Below, one piece after another: positions 9,135-16,603 of a stretch of 64,000 nucleotides of DNA. The stretch's first letter is position 1. Each line of letters starts with the position of its first letter. A program made the translations under genes and the position numbers. Below the pieces are notes generated by a model. That model was not told the origin of the DNA, made no database searches, and worked only from the letters and a program-made list of their open reading frames with translations. Source of the DNA: an uncultured Odoribacter sp. (lineage in GTDB: Bacteria; Bacteroidota; Bacteroidia; Bacteroidales; Marinifilaceae); assembly GCA_910578105.1 (NCBI GenBank), contig CAJTPD010000003.1, positions 1-64,000 of the forward strand. The letters run 5' to 3'.

Positions 9135-10343
9135 TCACAGCAAATCCAGTATTTTCTTATTGACTCTATCCACCACAGTGGTATCCAGTGATGCAAGATA
9201 AATCTGCGTAGTGTTCTCTGAATCATGTCCCATGCCCTCACTGATGACAGAGATAGGCACATTACGGCTCTTGGCGATACTTGCCCAAGAATGCCGACCT
9301 ACATACATCGTTAAGGGTATTGGCAAATCCAGTTGCTTCCCGATTTTCTTCAACAGATGGTTCACTCTGTGAAGCTCGTTGGCGTATTGTTTCCGATGAT
9401 CCTCGTCACGTCTTGTAATGATAGGCAAGAGATACTCAGTTTCGTTTATCGGATATTTATCAAGAACCTCTTGCATACACTTTTCCCACTTGATAAACAG
9501 CTGCTGTCCCGTCTTACGTCTGCGGTATGAAAGAGTGCCGTTTTGCAAGTCCTTCTTTCTCAGATAAGCCATGTCAATGAATGACATTCCCCTTGTGTAG
9601 AAACAGAACAGGAACATATCTCGGGCATAATCAAGATTGGGCTTCAATGACAAATCCAGTCCTTTAATACGCCTGATGTCATTGAGCGACAAGGCTCGCT
9701 TTAGGGTTTTCTCCACTCCCGTATAAACTGACTTGAACGGATGTCGTTGCTCCGTCAATCCTTCTTCTACCGCACGGTTATAGACCGCTTTCAGAATACG
9801 CATATAGAAGGATATGGTGTTGGGCGTATTTCCCCTGCCTTTCAGATAGACCTCGTACTCTGCAAACAAATCAGCATTAAGCTGACTAAACAAAACCTCC
9901 GTATCATTCATAAAACCACCGAAACTTCTGAGGGCAGCTGTGTAGGTTTCCGAGGTGCGTATCTTACCCAAGCGTTTCAATCTCGCTATCTGCTGGCTGA
10001 TGTAAGCGTTAAACGACAATTTTTGCCTGTTCTCATGAAAGCGCATGACTATATCATCCGTTACAAATGTGCCAGATTGGGATAACGTATGTATGATTTT
10101 GTTTAGCCTCTCCTTGTCCCACTTGATACGTGAATCGATTGAAAGCAGGTAGTTGTTCCTCTCTTGTTCTGTTGATAAATGATGTAAGACAACCGTTTCG
10201 GAATGGTAGTCCCATTCCGAAACAAAAAGTTTATACTCGGTGTTTATCTGTCTGACCACACGGTTATGGATAACCTGATAGTAGAGTGTGCCCTCCCTGC
10301 CGTTCACGGTGGATGGGCGAAACTTGACCTTTACCGATGCCAT
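9135..10343 (-). CDS. Tyrosine recombinase (site-specific integrase)
   Basis: A 402-residue integrase with an N-terminal arm-binding part, a SAM-like core-binding domain (about 105-205) and a C-terminal catalytic domain. Visible catalytic residues are the first Arg in FYTRGMSF, Arg about 350 in YVGRHSW, His about 373 in GMGHDS and the nucleophile Tyr about 382 in TQIYLAS. It is the last gene of a tight leftward run with the mobilization genes (2 bp after the 10345-10989 gene), so integration and transfer functions share a transcript. It differs clearly from the recombinase at 14986, and the two are not a simple duplication. Confidence 0.9.
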   Translation of the reverse strand: MASVKVKFRPSTVNGREGTLYYQVIHNRVVRQINTEYKLFVSEWDYHSETVVLHHLSTEQERNNYLLSIDSRIKWDKERLNKIIHTLSQSGTFVTDDIVMRFHENRQKLSFNAYISQQIARLKRLGKIRTSETYTAALRSFGGFMNDTEVLFSQLNADLFAEYEVYLKGRGNTPNTISFYMRILKAVYNRAVEEGLTEQRHPFKSVYTGVEKTLKRALSLNDIRRIKGLDLSLKPNLDYARDMFLFCFYTRGMSFIDMAYLRKKDLQNGTLSYRRRKTGQQLFIKWEKCMQEVLDKYPINETEYLLPIITRRDEDHRKQYANELHRVNHLLKKIGKQLDLPIPLTMYVGRHSWASIAKSRNVPISVISEGMGHDSENTTQIYLASLDTTVVDRVNKKILDLL

Positions 10344-10344
10344 A

Positions 10345-10989
10345 TCAATCGGATTTTGATTTGATACTTACCTGCATCAGACTGTCGGAAACCGCTTTCA
10401 AGGATGTTTCATATCCATCAGCCTGCTTCCGTATCCACTCGATGGCTTTTTCATCTCTGTGTAGGTCAAACACCTTGTTCAGCCAAAGCACATCATTGGC
10501 ATTGCATCCGCCCCAAGAGCGGATGGCACGGAACTTCAGCGCATCATCGGCATACTGTCTTTGGGACTGCCATTGTGCAATATTGCCCCACAATGATAAG
10601 GTACATACCACTCCAATACCCACAACGAAGGAAAAGACCTTACTTGACTTGATGTCGAAGCTATGCCGATGGATATGCTCCTGTGGTTGCGATTCCTGTT
10701 GCAAGCCCTGTTCACTCTGCGACTTCTTGATTGCGTCAAGTTGTTGCAGAATCGCGGTGGAAATCTGTGCGTATGCTTTCCACTGCTTTGCCAATAAGCC
10801 CTTAATGTCCTCAGATTGAACCTTCGTTGTTTCCATGATTACATCCTTAATCGGAGATGAATCCTGTTGGTTACTTCCGTTTTTCGGCTGTTGATTTACT
10901 ACATTTGGCAACTCTTCCAACTTGCCGTTTATGCTTTTTAAGGCTGTCTTGATTTCCTCAAAGAGGATAAATACATTGTTGTCTGCCAT
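10345..10989 (-). CDS. Membrane protein linked to mobilization genes
   Basis: A 214-residue protein of unknown function. The first 110 residues are polar, helical and glutamine-rich with likely coiled coil. One membrane segment lies near 116-136 (FSFVVGIGVVCTLSLWG), followed by a charged C-terminal part. It sits 2 bp from the relaxase gene and 2 bp from the recombinase gene. Small membrane proteins at this position occur in other Bacteroides mobilizable elements; a role in docking the relaxosome to the membrane is inference only. Confidence 0.65.
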   Translation of the reverse strand: MADNNVFILFEEIKTALKSINGKLEELPNVVNQQPKNGSNQQDSSPIKDVIMETTKVQSEDIKGLLAKQWKAYAQISTAILQQLDAIKKSQSEQGLQQESQPQEHIHRHSFDIKSSKVFSFVVGIGVVCTLSLWGNIAQWQSQRQYADDALKFRAIRSWGGCNANDVLWLNKVFDLHRDEKAIEWIRKQADGYETSLKAVSDSLMQVSIKSKSD

Positions 10990-10991
10990 GA

Positions 10992-11915
10992 TTACCAGTT
11001 GATTTTACGTTGTTTCTTCTTTTTCTTGTTTTTCAGATACGGGTCGTATGGCTGTTGCTCCTCCGGCATATTGCTTGGAGAAAACAAACCTAATGAACCC
11101 TCGATAAGACTGCCATTACTATTCGAGATTGGGCTTATTTCTTCCAGACAAGTCTGTGATTGCGGTTGTATCTGCCGTTCCTCGTAATTGTTACGGTTCA
11201 ATGCAATATCAATCTTGGAATAACTAAATTGCCTGTCCACCTTTGAACCGTTAAAGCGGTAGCTGTTCATGGTAAAGATTATGCCTTGAATTTCATTGGT
11301 CTGTCCCTTATATTTGAACTGCACATCTACACCTTTCCGCTCCAATCTTTCAAGCAGTGTGTTCCAATCCTTGCATCTGCTGACTTCCGTCTTCAAGATT
11401 TGGTACAGCTCATACCTTGTCTTGTCAGGTTCACGCAATCGGTCAGTCTTCACTTGCTCTTTGCCATTGGCAAAATGAAGCCCGTACTTCTTGGTAAGTT
11501 CCTTGCAGATACGCTCGCTGCGGAAACGGTCGTTCCTGTCGGATATGGCCTTGCCATTATTATCAATGCGGTTGAATGCGATATGCAAGTGCGGATGCTC
11601 CTTGTCAAAGTGCCGTCCGATGATGTACTGCGTATCCTTGATGCCCATGCGTTTCATATATTCCCGGGCAATCTGTGCCATGACCGCATTGTTCAGCTGT
11701 GGCGCATCTTCCTTAGAAAAACTCAAAGCAATATGCCCGACAATCTTTGCCACCCTCGGATTCATCTGCGCTTGACCGATAAATCCTTGTGCTATCGTGT
11801 CGTTATTTTCCAAAAATAAGCCGTCCGCATCTATGATTTGAGTGCCTTTCTCATCGTTCAGGATGTAGTAAACCACACCCCTGAAGTCCGAGCCTTTCAT
11901 GATTTTTGCTATCAT
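10992..11915 (-). CDS. Relaxase / mobilization nuclease (MOBP type)
   Basis: A 307-residue relaxase that would nick the element at oriT and lead the transferred strand. The metal-binding three-histidine motif is plain: His about 107, 109 and 111 in HFDKEHPHLHIAFNR, with the family's HIALSFSKED segment upstream (about 61-70). Candidate catalytic tyrosines lie at about residues 16-17 (VVYYILN). The C-terminal 90 residues are polar and end in a lysine-rich tail. Its start overlaps the stop of the ribbon-helix-helix partner by 4 bases, the usual arrangement of mobA/mobB pairs in Bacteroides elements. Confidence 0.92.
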   Translation of the reverse strand: MIAKIMKGSDFRGVVYYILNDEKGTQIIDADGLFLENNDTIAQGFIGQAQMNPRVAKIVGHIALSFSKEDAPQLNNAVMAQIAREYMKRMGIKDTQYIIGRHFDKEHPHLHIAFNRIDNNGKAISDRNDRFRSERICKELTKKYGLHFANGKEQVKTDRLREPDKTRYELYQILKTEVSRCKDWNTLLERLERKGVDVQFKYKGQTNEIQGIIFTMNSYRFNGSKVDRQFSYSKIDIALNRNNYEERQIQPQSQTCLEEISPISNSNGSLIEGSLGLFSPSNMPEEQQPYDPYLKNKKKKKQRKINW

Positions 11916-12289
11916 AGGCGTATTCGGTTTACAAGGTTGTCTATCTCAATCATCAATGTGCGGCAAGGAACAAATACGGAGACATAGCCCTCCGCATTCG
12001 CCTTTCTCGCCAGTTGGTTCAGGTTGTTAGCCATGCCGCATAGTTTACGGATAAGGTCGCCATGTTCTTTCGAGAGCCGTTCCTTTACACCGCCATCTAC
12101 GATGCAGCCTCGAATAAACTCACTGGTGGAAACTCCTGCCGACTTTGCTTTAGACTTCAGTAGGTAATAGTCCTCCGTTGCCATCTTCACCGTGACACGG
12201 TATTTCAGTTTCTCGGTGGCTCCCTTGACGGGACGACCGCCCTTATTGGTTCGCTCCCGTCTATCTTCTTTTCTCTTTTTGTTGTCCAT
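11912..12289 (-). CDS. Relaxosome accessory protein (MobC/MobA-like)
   Basis: 125 residues from the ATG at 12289. The longer frame from 12409 is rejected because its first 40 codons run through the oriT-like inverted repeat. The protein is basic at the N-terminus (KKRKEDRRERTNKGGRP) and has a ribbon-helix-helix-like core (about 25-65, with VTVKMATEDYYLLKSKAK), then a helical part ending NNLNQLARKAN, typical of small mobilization proteins that bind oriT and recruit the relaxase. It overlaps the relaxase gene by 4 bases. Confidence 0.85.
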   Translation of the reverse strand: MDNKKRKEDRRERTNKGGRPVKGATEKLKYRVTVKMATEDYYLLKSKAKSAGVSTSEFIRGCIVDGGVKERLSKEHGDLIRKLCGMANNLNQLARKANAEGYVSVFVPCRTLMIEIDNLVNRIRL

Positions 12290-12365
12290 GATTATCTGTT
12301 TTTTAGTTTGATAACTGATTGTAATAACTGCATATAAGATAGACCAACGGGATGTGCCTTCCCAG

Positions 12366-12432
12366 CGAGGTTTGGAGCGGGGCAAGTGGTTTCGGTCTGC
12401 CCGAAACATAAACTTGCTCCCTCCAAACTTCG
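12366..12432. other. oriT-like nested inverted repeat
   Basis: Outer arms 12366-12387 and 12412-12432 form an inverted repeat of about 21 bp with a few mismatches. Inside it lies a perfect 7-bp stem (12389-12395 and 12401-12407, GTTTCGG/CCGAAAC) with the loop TCTGC. It lies 77 bp upstream of the accessory mobilization gene, where origins of transfer normally lie in these elements. The nick site cannot be read from the sequence. Confidence 0.6.
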
Positions 12433-12488
12433 TTACAGGATATTTGAAGCACCTTGAAAAAACACTCCGGTTGCTACTACCTTATTTA

Positions 12489-13034
12489 TTATAATTTACG
12501 CCACTGGTCAATATCGTTCGCGTAAGTTGCGAAGTGCTGACGGGCGATATTTTCGACCAGCCCTGACACGCTCATGCCCCTGCCTCCGAGACGGCGGACA
12601 ATCTCGTCCAGTCGGTCACGTACCTCACAACTGACGAATACAGGCTTGCGGTCTGCAATCTTGGGAACCTGCAAGTATGTGGAGCGATATTCCTCCAACG
12701 ACAACCTACGCTGTTTGCTACTAATGCGTCTTACAATAGTCCGTTCTGGGGAAACATCCGTTTCAATAGCAGAGGTTGCTACCTCTTCATTATCGTCCCC
12801 ATCTTCCCATTCATCCCTTTCGTCAGTCGGGAGTGTCTCGGACACAGCCACCATTACTGCAGATGTGTCCGGCTCTTCAGGCACCGGAAAGAGGGATGCC
12901 ACTTCTGTGGGCTGTTCCTCTTTCGGTGCGGAGGGTACTTCCTCTCGCTTGGGGCTGTTCATGGAAGGCAGATAGTCTTCCAACTTGAAGTTCTTGAACG
13001 CTTCATCGTTCTCGTAATTTCTTTTCTTGCTCAT
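12489..13034 (-). CDS. DUF3408 family protein
   Basis: A 181-residue protein. The N-terminal 100 residues are acidic and low in complexity (prolines, glutamates). The C-terminal 80 residues match DUF3408, with LSLEEYRSTYLQVPKI and FVSCEVRDRLDEIVRRLG, and probably form a ribbon-helix-helix-like DNA-binding fold. DUF3408 proteins recur in Bacteroides conjugative and mobilizable elements near mobilization or ParA-like genes; their exact task is not established. It is transcribed leftward toward the oriT-like region. Confidence 0.8.
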   Translation of the reverse strand: MSKKRNYENDEAFKNFKLEDYLPSMNSPKREEVPSAPKEEQPTEVASLFPVPEEPDTSAVMVAVSETLPTDERDEWEDGDDNEEVATSAIETDVSPERTIVRRISSKQRRLSLEEYRSTYLQVPKIADRKPVFVSCEVRDRLDEIVRRLGGRGMSVSGLVENIARQHFATYANDIDQWRKL

Positions 13035-13642
13035 CTTGTATAAATTTAAAGTGAATAATTCTTGGTCAGCATGCGCATACTATACCGTTTGTCGTGAGCA
13101 AAATAACTGCCTATTATTCACCCTGTCAAGCACTTGGATTCTCTTAGGCAATTTTGTGCAGCTTTGCTATATGATGATGGAAACAGCGGTGCGGACTTCG
13201 CCGATTTGCTGAAGATGAATGAACTGTAGGACAAAGGGACTGCTACAAGCGAAATAGAATTAAGCCCTTATTTTCACTCTTGCCATATTCCTAATTTTCA
13301 GAATTAAGAGGAAATCGCTTACTCCAATCTGTGCCAACCTCTACCACCCTGTGCCACATGCTACCAGTAACAGTAATATCCATTGTCAGGTAACTGATTC
13401 TCTATTTCTTTGCAGCAAAAGGAATAATAGTACTCCAAAAAGGAGGTGTGGAAATCATGATGCGCAGGTTTGCTCACAGGCACGAACCCAGACAAAGACT
13501 GCCATATCAGCGCAACACGCTGCCACTTTGAGAAAATCCATTGTCAGATAGTGTATTATGTATTCCTTTGCGACAAAAGAAGCAAAACAATAAAGGAACG
13601 TATATAGAAATAGTATCAATCGAAAAAAGAACTTTTGAAGCG
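13035..13642. other. Regulatory gap with repeats, divergent promoter region
   Basis: About 600 bases between the leftward DUF3408 gene and the rightward helix-turn-helix gene. Seen: two 20-base tandem units at 13329-13348 and 13349-13368 (both CTGTGCCA ... CTACCA); and two promoter-like copies starting at 13380 and 13538, each CCATTGTCAG followed by TATTYCTTTGC (13403-13413 and 13561-13571) with the same 17-base spacing after TTG. These may be duplicated promoters or protein-binding arms. No gene is seen. Confidence 0.45.
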
Positions 13643-13915
13643 ATGACCGCAAGATTCGACCGTTTCGTCAGCCGCATGGAGGCTATCTGCCAACGGCATG
13701 GAGAAAAGACAATGAGTGAATGGATGGACAATCAGGACGTGTGCCGGATGCTCAACATCAGCCCACGCACGTTACAAACACTCCGAGATAATGGGACTTT
13801 GTCATACAGCCAAATCAATCACAAGACGTACTACCGTCCTGAAGATGTGAAGCGTATCGTTTCCATTGTGGAGGACAAGAGAAAGGAAGCAAGGTTCAAA
13901 GGAAAGACTATATGA
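13643..13915 (+). CDS. Helix-turn-helix protein, excisionase-like
   Basis: 90 residues from the first ATG. A MerR/excisionase-type winged helix is clear: WMDNQDVCRMLNISPRTLQTLRDNG followed by the wing KTYYRPEDV. The open frame reaches back to a TTG at 13541, but that TTG is the -33 part of a promoter-like repeat. The 13 codons upstream of the ATG (starting at an ATA, 13604) read like the family's usual N-terminus (IEIVSIEKRTFEAM), so the true start may be non-standard or a start codon has mutated. Proteins of this type act as recombination directionality factors or regulators beside the integrase. Confidence 0.75.
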   Translation: MTARFDRFVSRMEAICQRHGEKTMSEWMDNQDVCRMLNISPRTLQTLRDNGTLSYSQINHKTYYRPEDVKRIVSIVEDKRKEARFKGKTI

Positions 13916-13954
13916 ACCAACTATAATAACAATACCCACTAAATCCAGAGTAAC

Positions 13955-14260
13955 ATGAATGAACTGATTAACAAGGACAACGAGTGGATAATCCACTTCA
14001 TGGGCAGCCTCGACAGTCTGCTTGACCGTTTAGAGCATCTGACTGCCAATTATCGCCCAACATTGGGCAGCGAGCGTTTCTTTACCGACAAGGAAGTATC
14101 GGCACGGCTGAAGGTAAGCCGTCGGACACTTCAAGATTACCGTAATGAGGGGCGCATCGCCTATATCCAGTTGGGCGGCAAAATCCTCTACCGTGAATCC
14201 GACATCGAACGGATGCTGAATGATGGCTACCGCTCCGCCTACCGACAGAGGATAACCTGA
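13955..14260 (+). CDS. Helix-turn-helix protein, excisionase-like
   Basis: A 101-residue protein with the same architecture as its upstream neighbour: an N-terminal helical part, then FFTDKEVSARLKVSRRTLQDYRNEG and a wing ending ILYRESDIERML. It begins 39 bp after the first gene, so the pair is probably co-transcribed. Paired proteins of this class are common beside integrases in Bacteroides elements and may control excision. A strong hairpin follows at 14343-14397. Confidence 0.8.
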   Translation: MNELINKDNEWIIHFMGSLDSLLDRLEHLTANYRPTLGSERFFTDKEVSARLKVSRRTLQDYRNEGRIAYIQLGGKILYRESDIERMLNDGYRSAYRQRIT

Positions 14261-14342
14261 TTGGCAATCTGATTTTTTTGAAAGAGCGAAGTTTGCCGTC
14301 TGCCCTGTATTGAGGCAGTAATGGGTTTACAACAAAAAGAAA

Positions 14343-14397
14343 AGGAACGGCTTACGGATGAAGCATCAATATCCTGCTTCGTCTGTAAGCCGTTCCT
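14343..14397. terminator. Long hairpin between convergent genes
   Basis: The arms 14343-14365 and 14375-14397 pair over 23 bp with two G-T wobbles and a 9-base loop. It lies downstream of the helix-turn-helix pair and downstream of the leftward RhuM-like gene, so it could stop transcription from both sides. No long T run follows, so it may instead be a cruciform or protein site. Confidence 0.5.
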
Positions 14398-14468
14398 CTA
14401 TATCCTCTAATTTCCCGTCAGTCGCTTGTTCCCGTTGCCGGATGCCTTTCAAGCGTGTGGCAGGCAGT

Positions 14469-14548
14469 GGCAAGGTTTTCGAGCAGAATACGCTCAAACT
14501 TGTTTGAGGAAGATTCTGCCCGAAACGGCATCGCCGCCTGACCTTGCC
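14469..14548. repeat. Three-layer nested inverted repeat
   Basis: Inner stem 14493-14499 / 14502-14508 (7 bp perfect, 2-base loop); middle arms 14477-14489 / 14513-14525 (13 bp, one mismatch); outer arms 14469-14475 / 14542-14548 (7 bp perfect). The middle arm includes TCTGCCCGAAAC, identical to 12396-12407 within the oriT-like repeat. It may be an origin, a recombination arm site or a structured RNA. Confidence 0.5.
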
Positions 14549-14614
14549 CCTGTCATCATAGCCATACGCTACCTTCGCATCCGACATCGGGAACGAGTGG
14601 CTGGCGGAATGGAC

Positions 14615-14989
14615 TCAACTATGCCATAGGTTATTTCCTCTGCCACAGGAAATAAATAAATTTATCGGTGTCTCTTTTGTAGTGACACTCATTTTGCCGA
14701 TTATAAACTGTCTAAGCAGGATACTTTCTCTACTGCATACCCTGAATACAACGGCTATAATCATTTCAATGCTATAAGTATCATAACTGATGCCGTCCGG
14801 CTGTTTGATATATCTCCTTGTTTCAACTTCGTTCACTTCCTTGTTCTTGTAGATGGAACGAACCGCCTTGCGAATATCACATGAGAATACTCCGAGCAAG
14901 TCGGCAATCTCAAACTTTGTCATCCATACAGGTGTTATCGGCATAGTGACCGCACCTGTTTTATTGATTGTTATTATCCCTCTGTTCAT
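14615..14989 (-). CDS. RhuM-like element-associated protein
   Basis: A 124-residue protein that overlaps the start region of the neighbouring integrase stop by 4 bases and is transcribed with it. Seen: a likely DNA-binding N-terminal part with PVWMTKFEIADLLGVFSCDIRKAVRSIYKN (helix-turn-helix-like), then SIEMIIAVVFRVCSRESILLRQFI, which resembles the N-terminal domain of RhuM/KilA-type proteins. It is short compared with full RhuM proteins. Homologous short proteins recur beside integrases in Bacteroides mobile elements; a function is not known. Confidence 0.55.
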   Translation of the reverse strand: MNRGIITINKTGAVTMPITPVWMTKFEIADLLGVFSCDIRKAVRSIYKNKEVNEVETRRYIKQPDGISYDTYSIEMIIAVVFRVCSRESILLRQFIIGKMSVTTKETPINLFISCGRGNNLWHS

Positions 14990-16203
14990 ACTGCACTAAA
15001 TTTTCGTTTCAAGACATTCATTTCTTCGGAAACTGTCTTATCCAGCAGCTTCGCATAGATTTTTGTAGTTCTGAGGTCGGAGTGCCCCAACATCTTTGCG
15101 ATAGATTCCATAGATACCTTATTGGCTATGGCAATGCAGGCGAAAGTATGCCTGGCGATATGTGTGCTTAAAGTTTTCTTGATACCACATATATCCGCTA
15201 TTTCTTTGAGGTAGCTGTTCATACGCTGATTGGACGGAACGGGTAATACGACGCCTTTTTTAATACACTCGGGATGACTCTTGTATTTCTCTGCAATCAT
15301 TCGTGGTATATCCAGCAAGGGGATGTTACACATATTGTTTGTCTTTTCACGCGGCTTTCTAATCCAATAGTCACCGTTGTTATCTTGTGTGATGTGCTTC
15401 GGTGTTAGATGTTGGGCATCCGTAAATGCCAAGCCACTCAATTCGCAAAACACAAAAATATCACGGATAGTTTCAAGTCGTGGTATATCAAACTTCTTGT
15501 TGATGATGGCATTGAGTTCCTCTTCCGTCAAAAAATCACGGTTACTCTGTGTCTGGTGAAAACGGATTTCGGAAAATGGGTCATCGGTAATCCATTTGTT
15601 GACCAATGCGAGCCGGGTTATTTTCTTCAAGTTCTTCAGATACTTGACAGCCGCATTTTGGGCACAGCCCTTCTGTACTTTAACAAAGTGTTCAAAGTTC
15701 AGAACGAATTCATGGTTCAGCTCCTTCAACGGAATATCTTTCAGATTGTATTGATCTTGAAGCATTTCTTCCAGATAACGGACTGTCCTTTCGTACCTGA
15801 GAACCGTACCTTTTACATAATCACGGTCTATAAGTTCCCTGTACTTCTTATTGTGCTCACGGAATACTTCTAAAAGCATTTTTTTGGGGTCTCCCTCACC
15901 ATTAAATTTTCGAAGAATGGTAAACGCTGTGATGGGCTTGTCATCCTGCAGCAGTTCACGGTGTATCTGGTAAATCTTTGTCCTGACAGATTCCAGATAC
16001 TGATTCAGTTCCAGTGCTTTCCGGTCTTTTCCTGTCACACATCCTTTGGATGCGTTCCAACGATCCTCGACAACGCTGCGCTTGATTTGCATCTCCGCAC
16101 GTTGTCCGTTTACAGTGATTCGCAGTCCGATAGGTGCTTCACCGTTCTTCAACAGTCTTGTTCTTCTGATAAAGAAGAGAATTGAAAAATAGTTTCTTTG
16201 CAT
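14986..16203 (-). CDS. Tyrosine recombinase next to tRNA-Lys
   Basis: 405 residues from the ATG at 16203; the longer frame from 16227 adds 8 residues, and family members usually begin close to the FSILFFIRRTR segment. Arm-binding, SAM-like core-binding and catalytic domains are present. Visible catalytic residues: His about 348 and Arg about 351 in THIARHTFA, His about 374 in MLGHSD, Tyr about 383 in KIYAKLL. The usual first Arg is absent: the segment reads FCELSGLAFTDA, as in IntDOT-type recombinases, where this Arg is also missing. It lies about 240 bp from the 3' end of tRNA-Lys, the expected place for the integrase that targets that tRNA. Confidence 0.9.
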   Translation of the reverse strand: MQRNYFSILFFIRRTRLLKNGEAPIGLRITVNGQRAEMQIKRSVVEDRWNASKGCVTGKDRKALELNQYLESVRTKIYQIHRELLQDDKPITAFTILRKFNGEGDPKKMLLEVFREHNKKYRELIDRDYVKGTVLRYERTVRYLEEMLQDQYNLKDIPLKELNHEFVLNFEHFVKVQKGCAQNAAVKYLKNLKKITRLALVNKWITDDPFSEIRFHQTQSNRDFLTEEELNAIINKKFDIPRLETIRDIFVFCELSGLAFTDAQHLTPKHITQDNNGDYWIRKPREKTNNMCNIPLLDIPRMIAEKYKSHPECIKKGVVLPVPSNQRMNSYLKEIADICGIKKTLSTHIARHTFACIAIANKVSMESIAKMLGHSDLRTTKIYAKLLDKTVSEEMNVLKRKFSAV

Positions 16204-16386
16204 GGCTTGATACTTTTTTGTTTGCAAAATTAAGTTTCAAAGCCAGAAGTGCGATTACGCAAAATACTGTGTATCAACGCAAGGCAATCTTATCCGGTGG
16301 ACTTTTTCGGTCGGAATTTTACTCCACCGAATTGGTCTGTGAAAGTTGCTGTATTCTGCGTAAAAAGGGATGGCTAGTAGAAAATA

Positions 16387-16420
16387 AAAACCTCTGATAA
16401 CTATTGATTATCAGAAGTTT
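16387..16420 (-). terminator. Terminator of tRNA-Lys
   Basis: On the minus strand a 10-bp stem (CTTCTGATAA with TTATCAGAGG, 7-base loop, one mismatch) is followed by TTTTTATTTT. It ends about 22 bases past the tRNA 3' end. If the tRNA 3' end marks an att site, this terminator is supplied by the element. Confidence 0.7.
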
Positions 16421-16441
16421 TCTTCGATTTTCATCTTTTCT

Positions 16442-16517
16442 TGGTGATCCACCTGGGATTCGAACCCAGGGCCCCAACATTAAAAGTGTTGTGCTCTACC
16501 GGCTGAGCTAGTGAATC
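16442..16517 (-). tRNA. tRNA-Lys (anticodon TTT)
   Basis: A 76-base tRNA with encoded CCA at its 3' end (16442-16444). The acceptor arms GATTCAC / GTGGATC pair with one G-T. The anticodon loop CTTTTAA gives TTT for lysine, and the T-arm GGTTCGAATCC is standard. The 3' end faces the integrase and is the inferred integration site. Confidence 0.95.
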
Positions 16518-16603
16518 AAGCCACAATGTCTTCCCATTGCGGGTGCAAAGATAGAGAGAATATTTAACTTCACAAATTTTTATTGTTTTTTTTCGAATTA
16601 TTC

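Larger units (their letters stand above)
14261..14614. other. Gene-free stretch rich in palindromes
   Basis: 354 bases between convergent genes. It holds a 23-bp-stem hairpin (14343-14397) and a three-layer nested inverted repeat (14469-14548). A 73-codon minus-strand frame across both is judged spurious because the hairpins explain the sequence. Confidence 0.55.
165..16457. mobile_element. Putative integrative mobilizable element at tRNA-Lys
   Basis: Seen: tyrosine recombinase next to the 3' end of tRNA-Lys; a 14-bp stretch at 165-178 matching the tRNA 3' end at 16444-16457 with one mismatch; a second recombinase; a relaxase operon with an oriT-like inverted repeat; excisionase-like helix-turn-helix genes; a DUF3408 gene. 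No type IV secretion or coupling genes are seen, so transfer would need a helper element. Inferred: one element spanning these coordinates with the CHAT/trypsin cluster as cargo. Alternatives are a smaller element (about 9100-16457) beside unrelated accessory DNA, or two nested elements, one per recombinase. Confidence 0.5.

Noticed and set aside
12290..12409. N-terminal extension of the mobilization accessory protein
   Set aside because: The extra 40 codons cover the oriT-like repeat; the ATG at 12289 starts the conserved basic N-terminus.
13541..13642. Use of the TTG at 13541 as the start of the helix-turn-helix gene
   Set aside because: The TTG is part of a duplicated promoter-like module and the added residues do not look like family sequence.
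14366..14587. 73-codon minus-strand frame in the element
   Set aside because: It runs across a 23-bp hairpin and a nested palindrome, has no recognisable domain and no proper start context.
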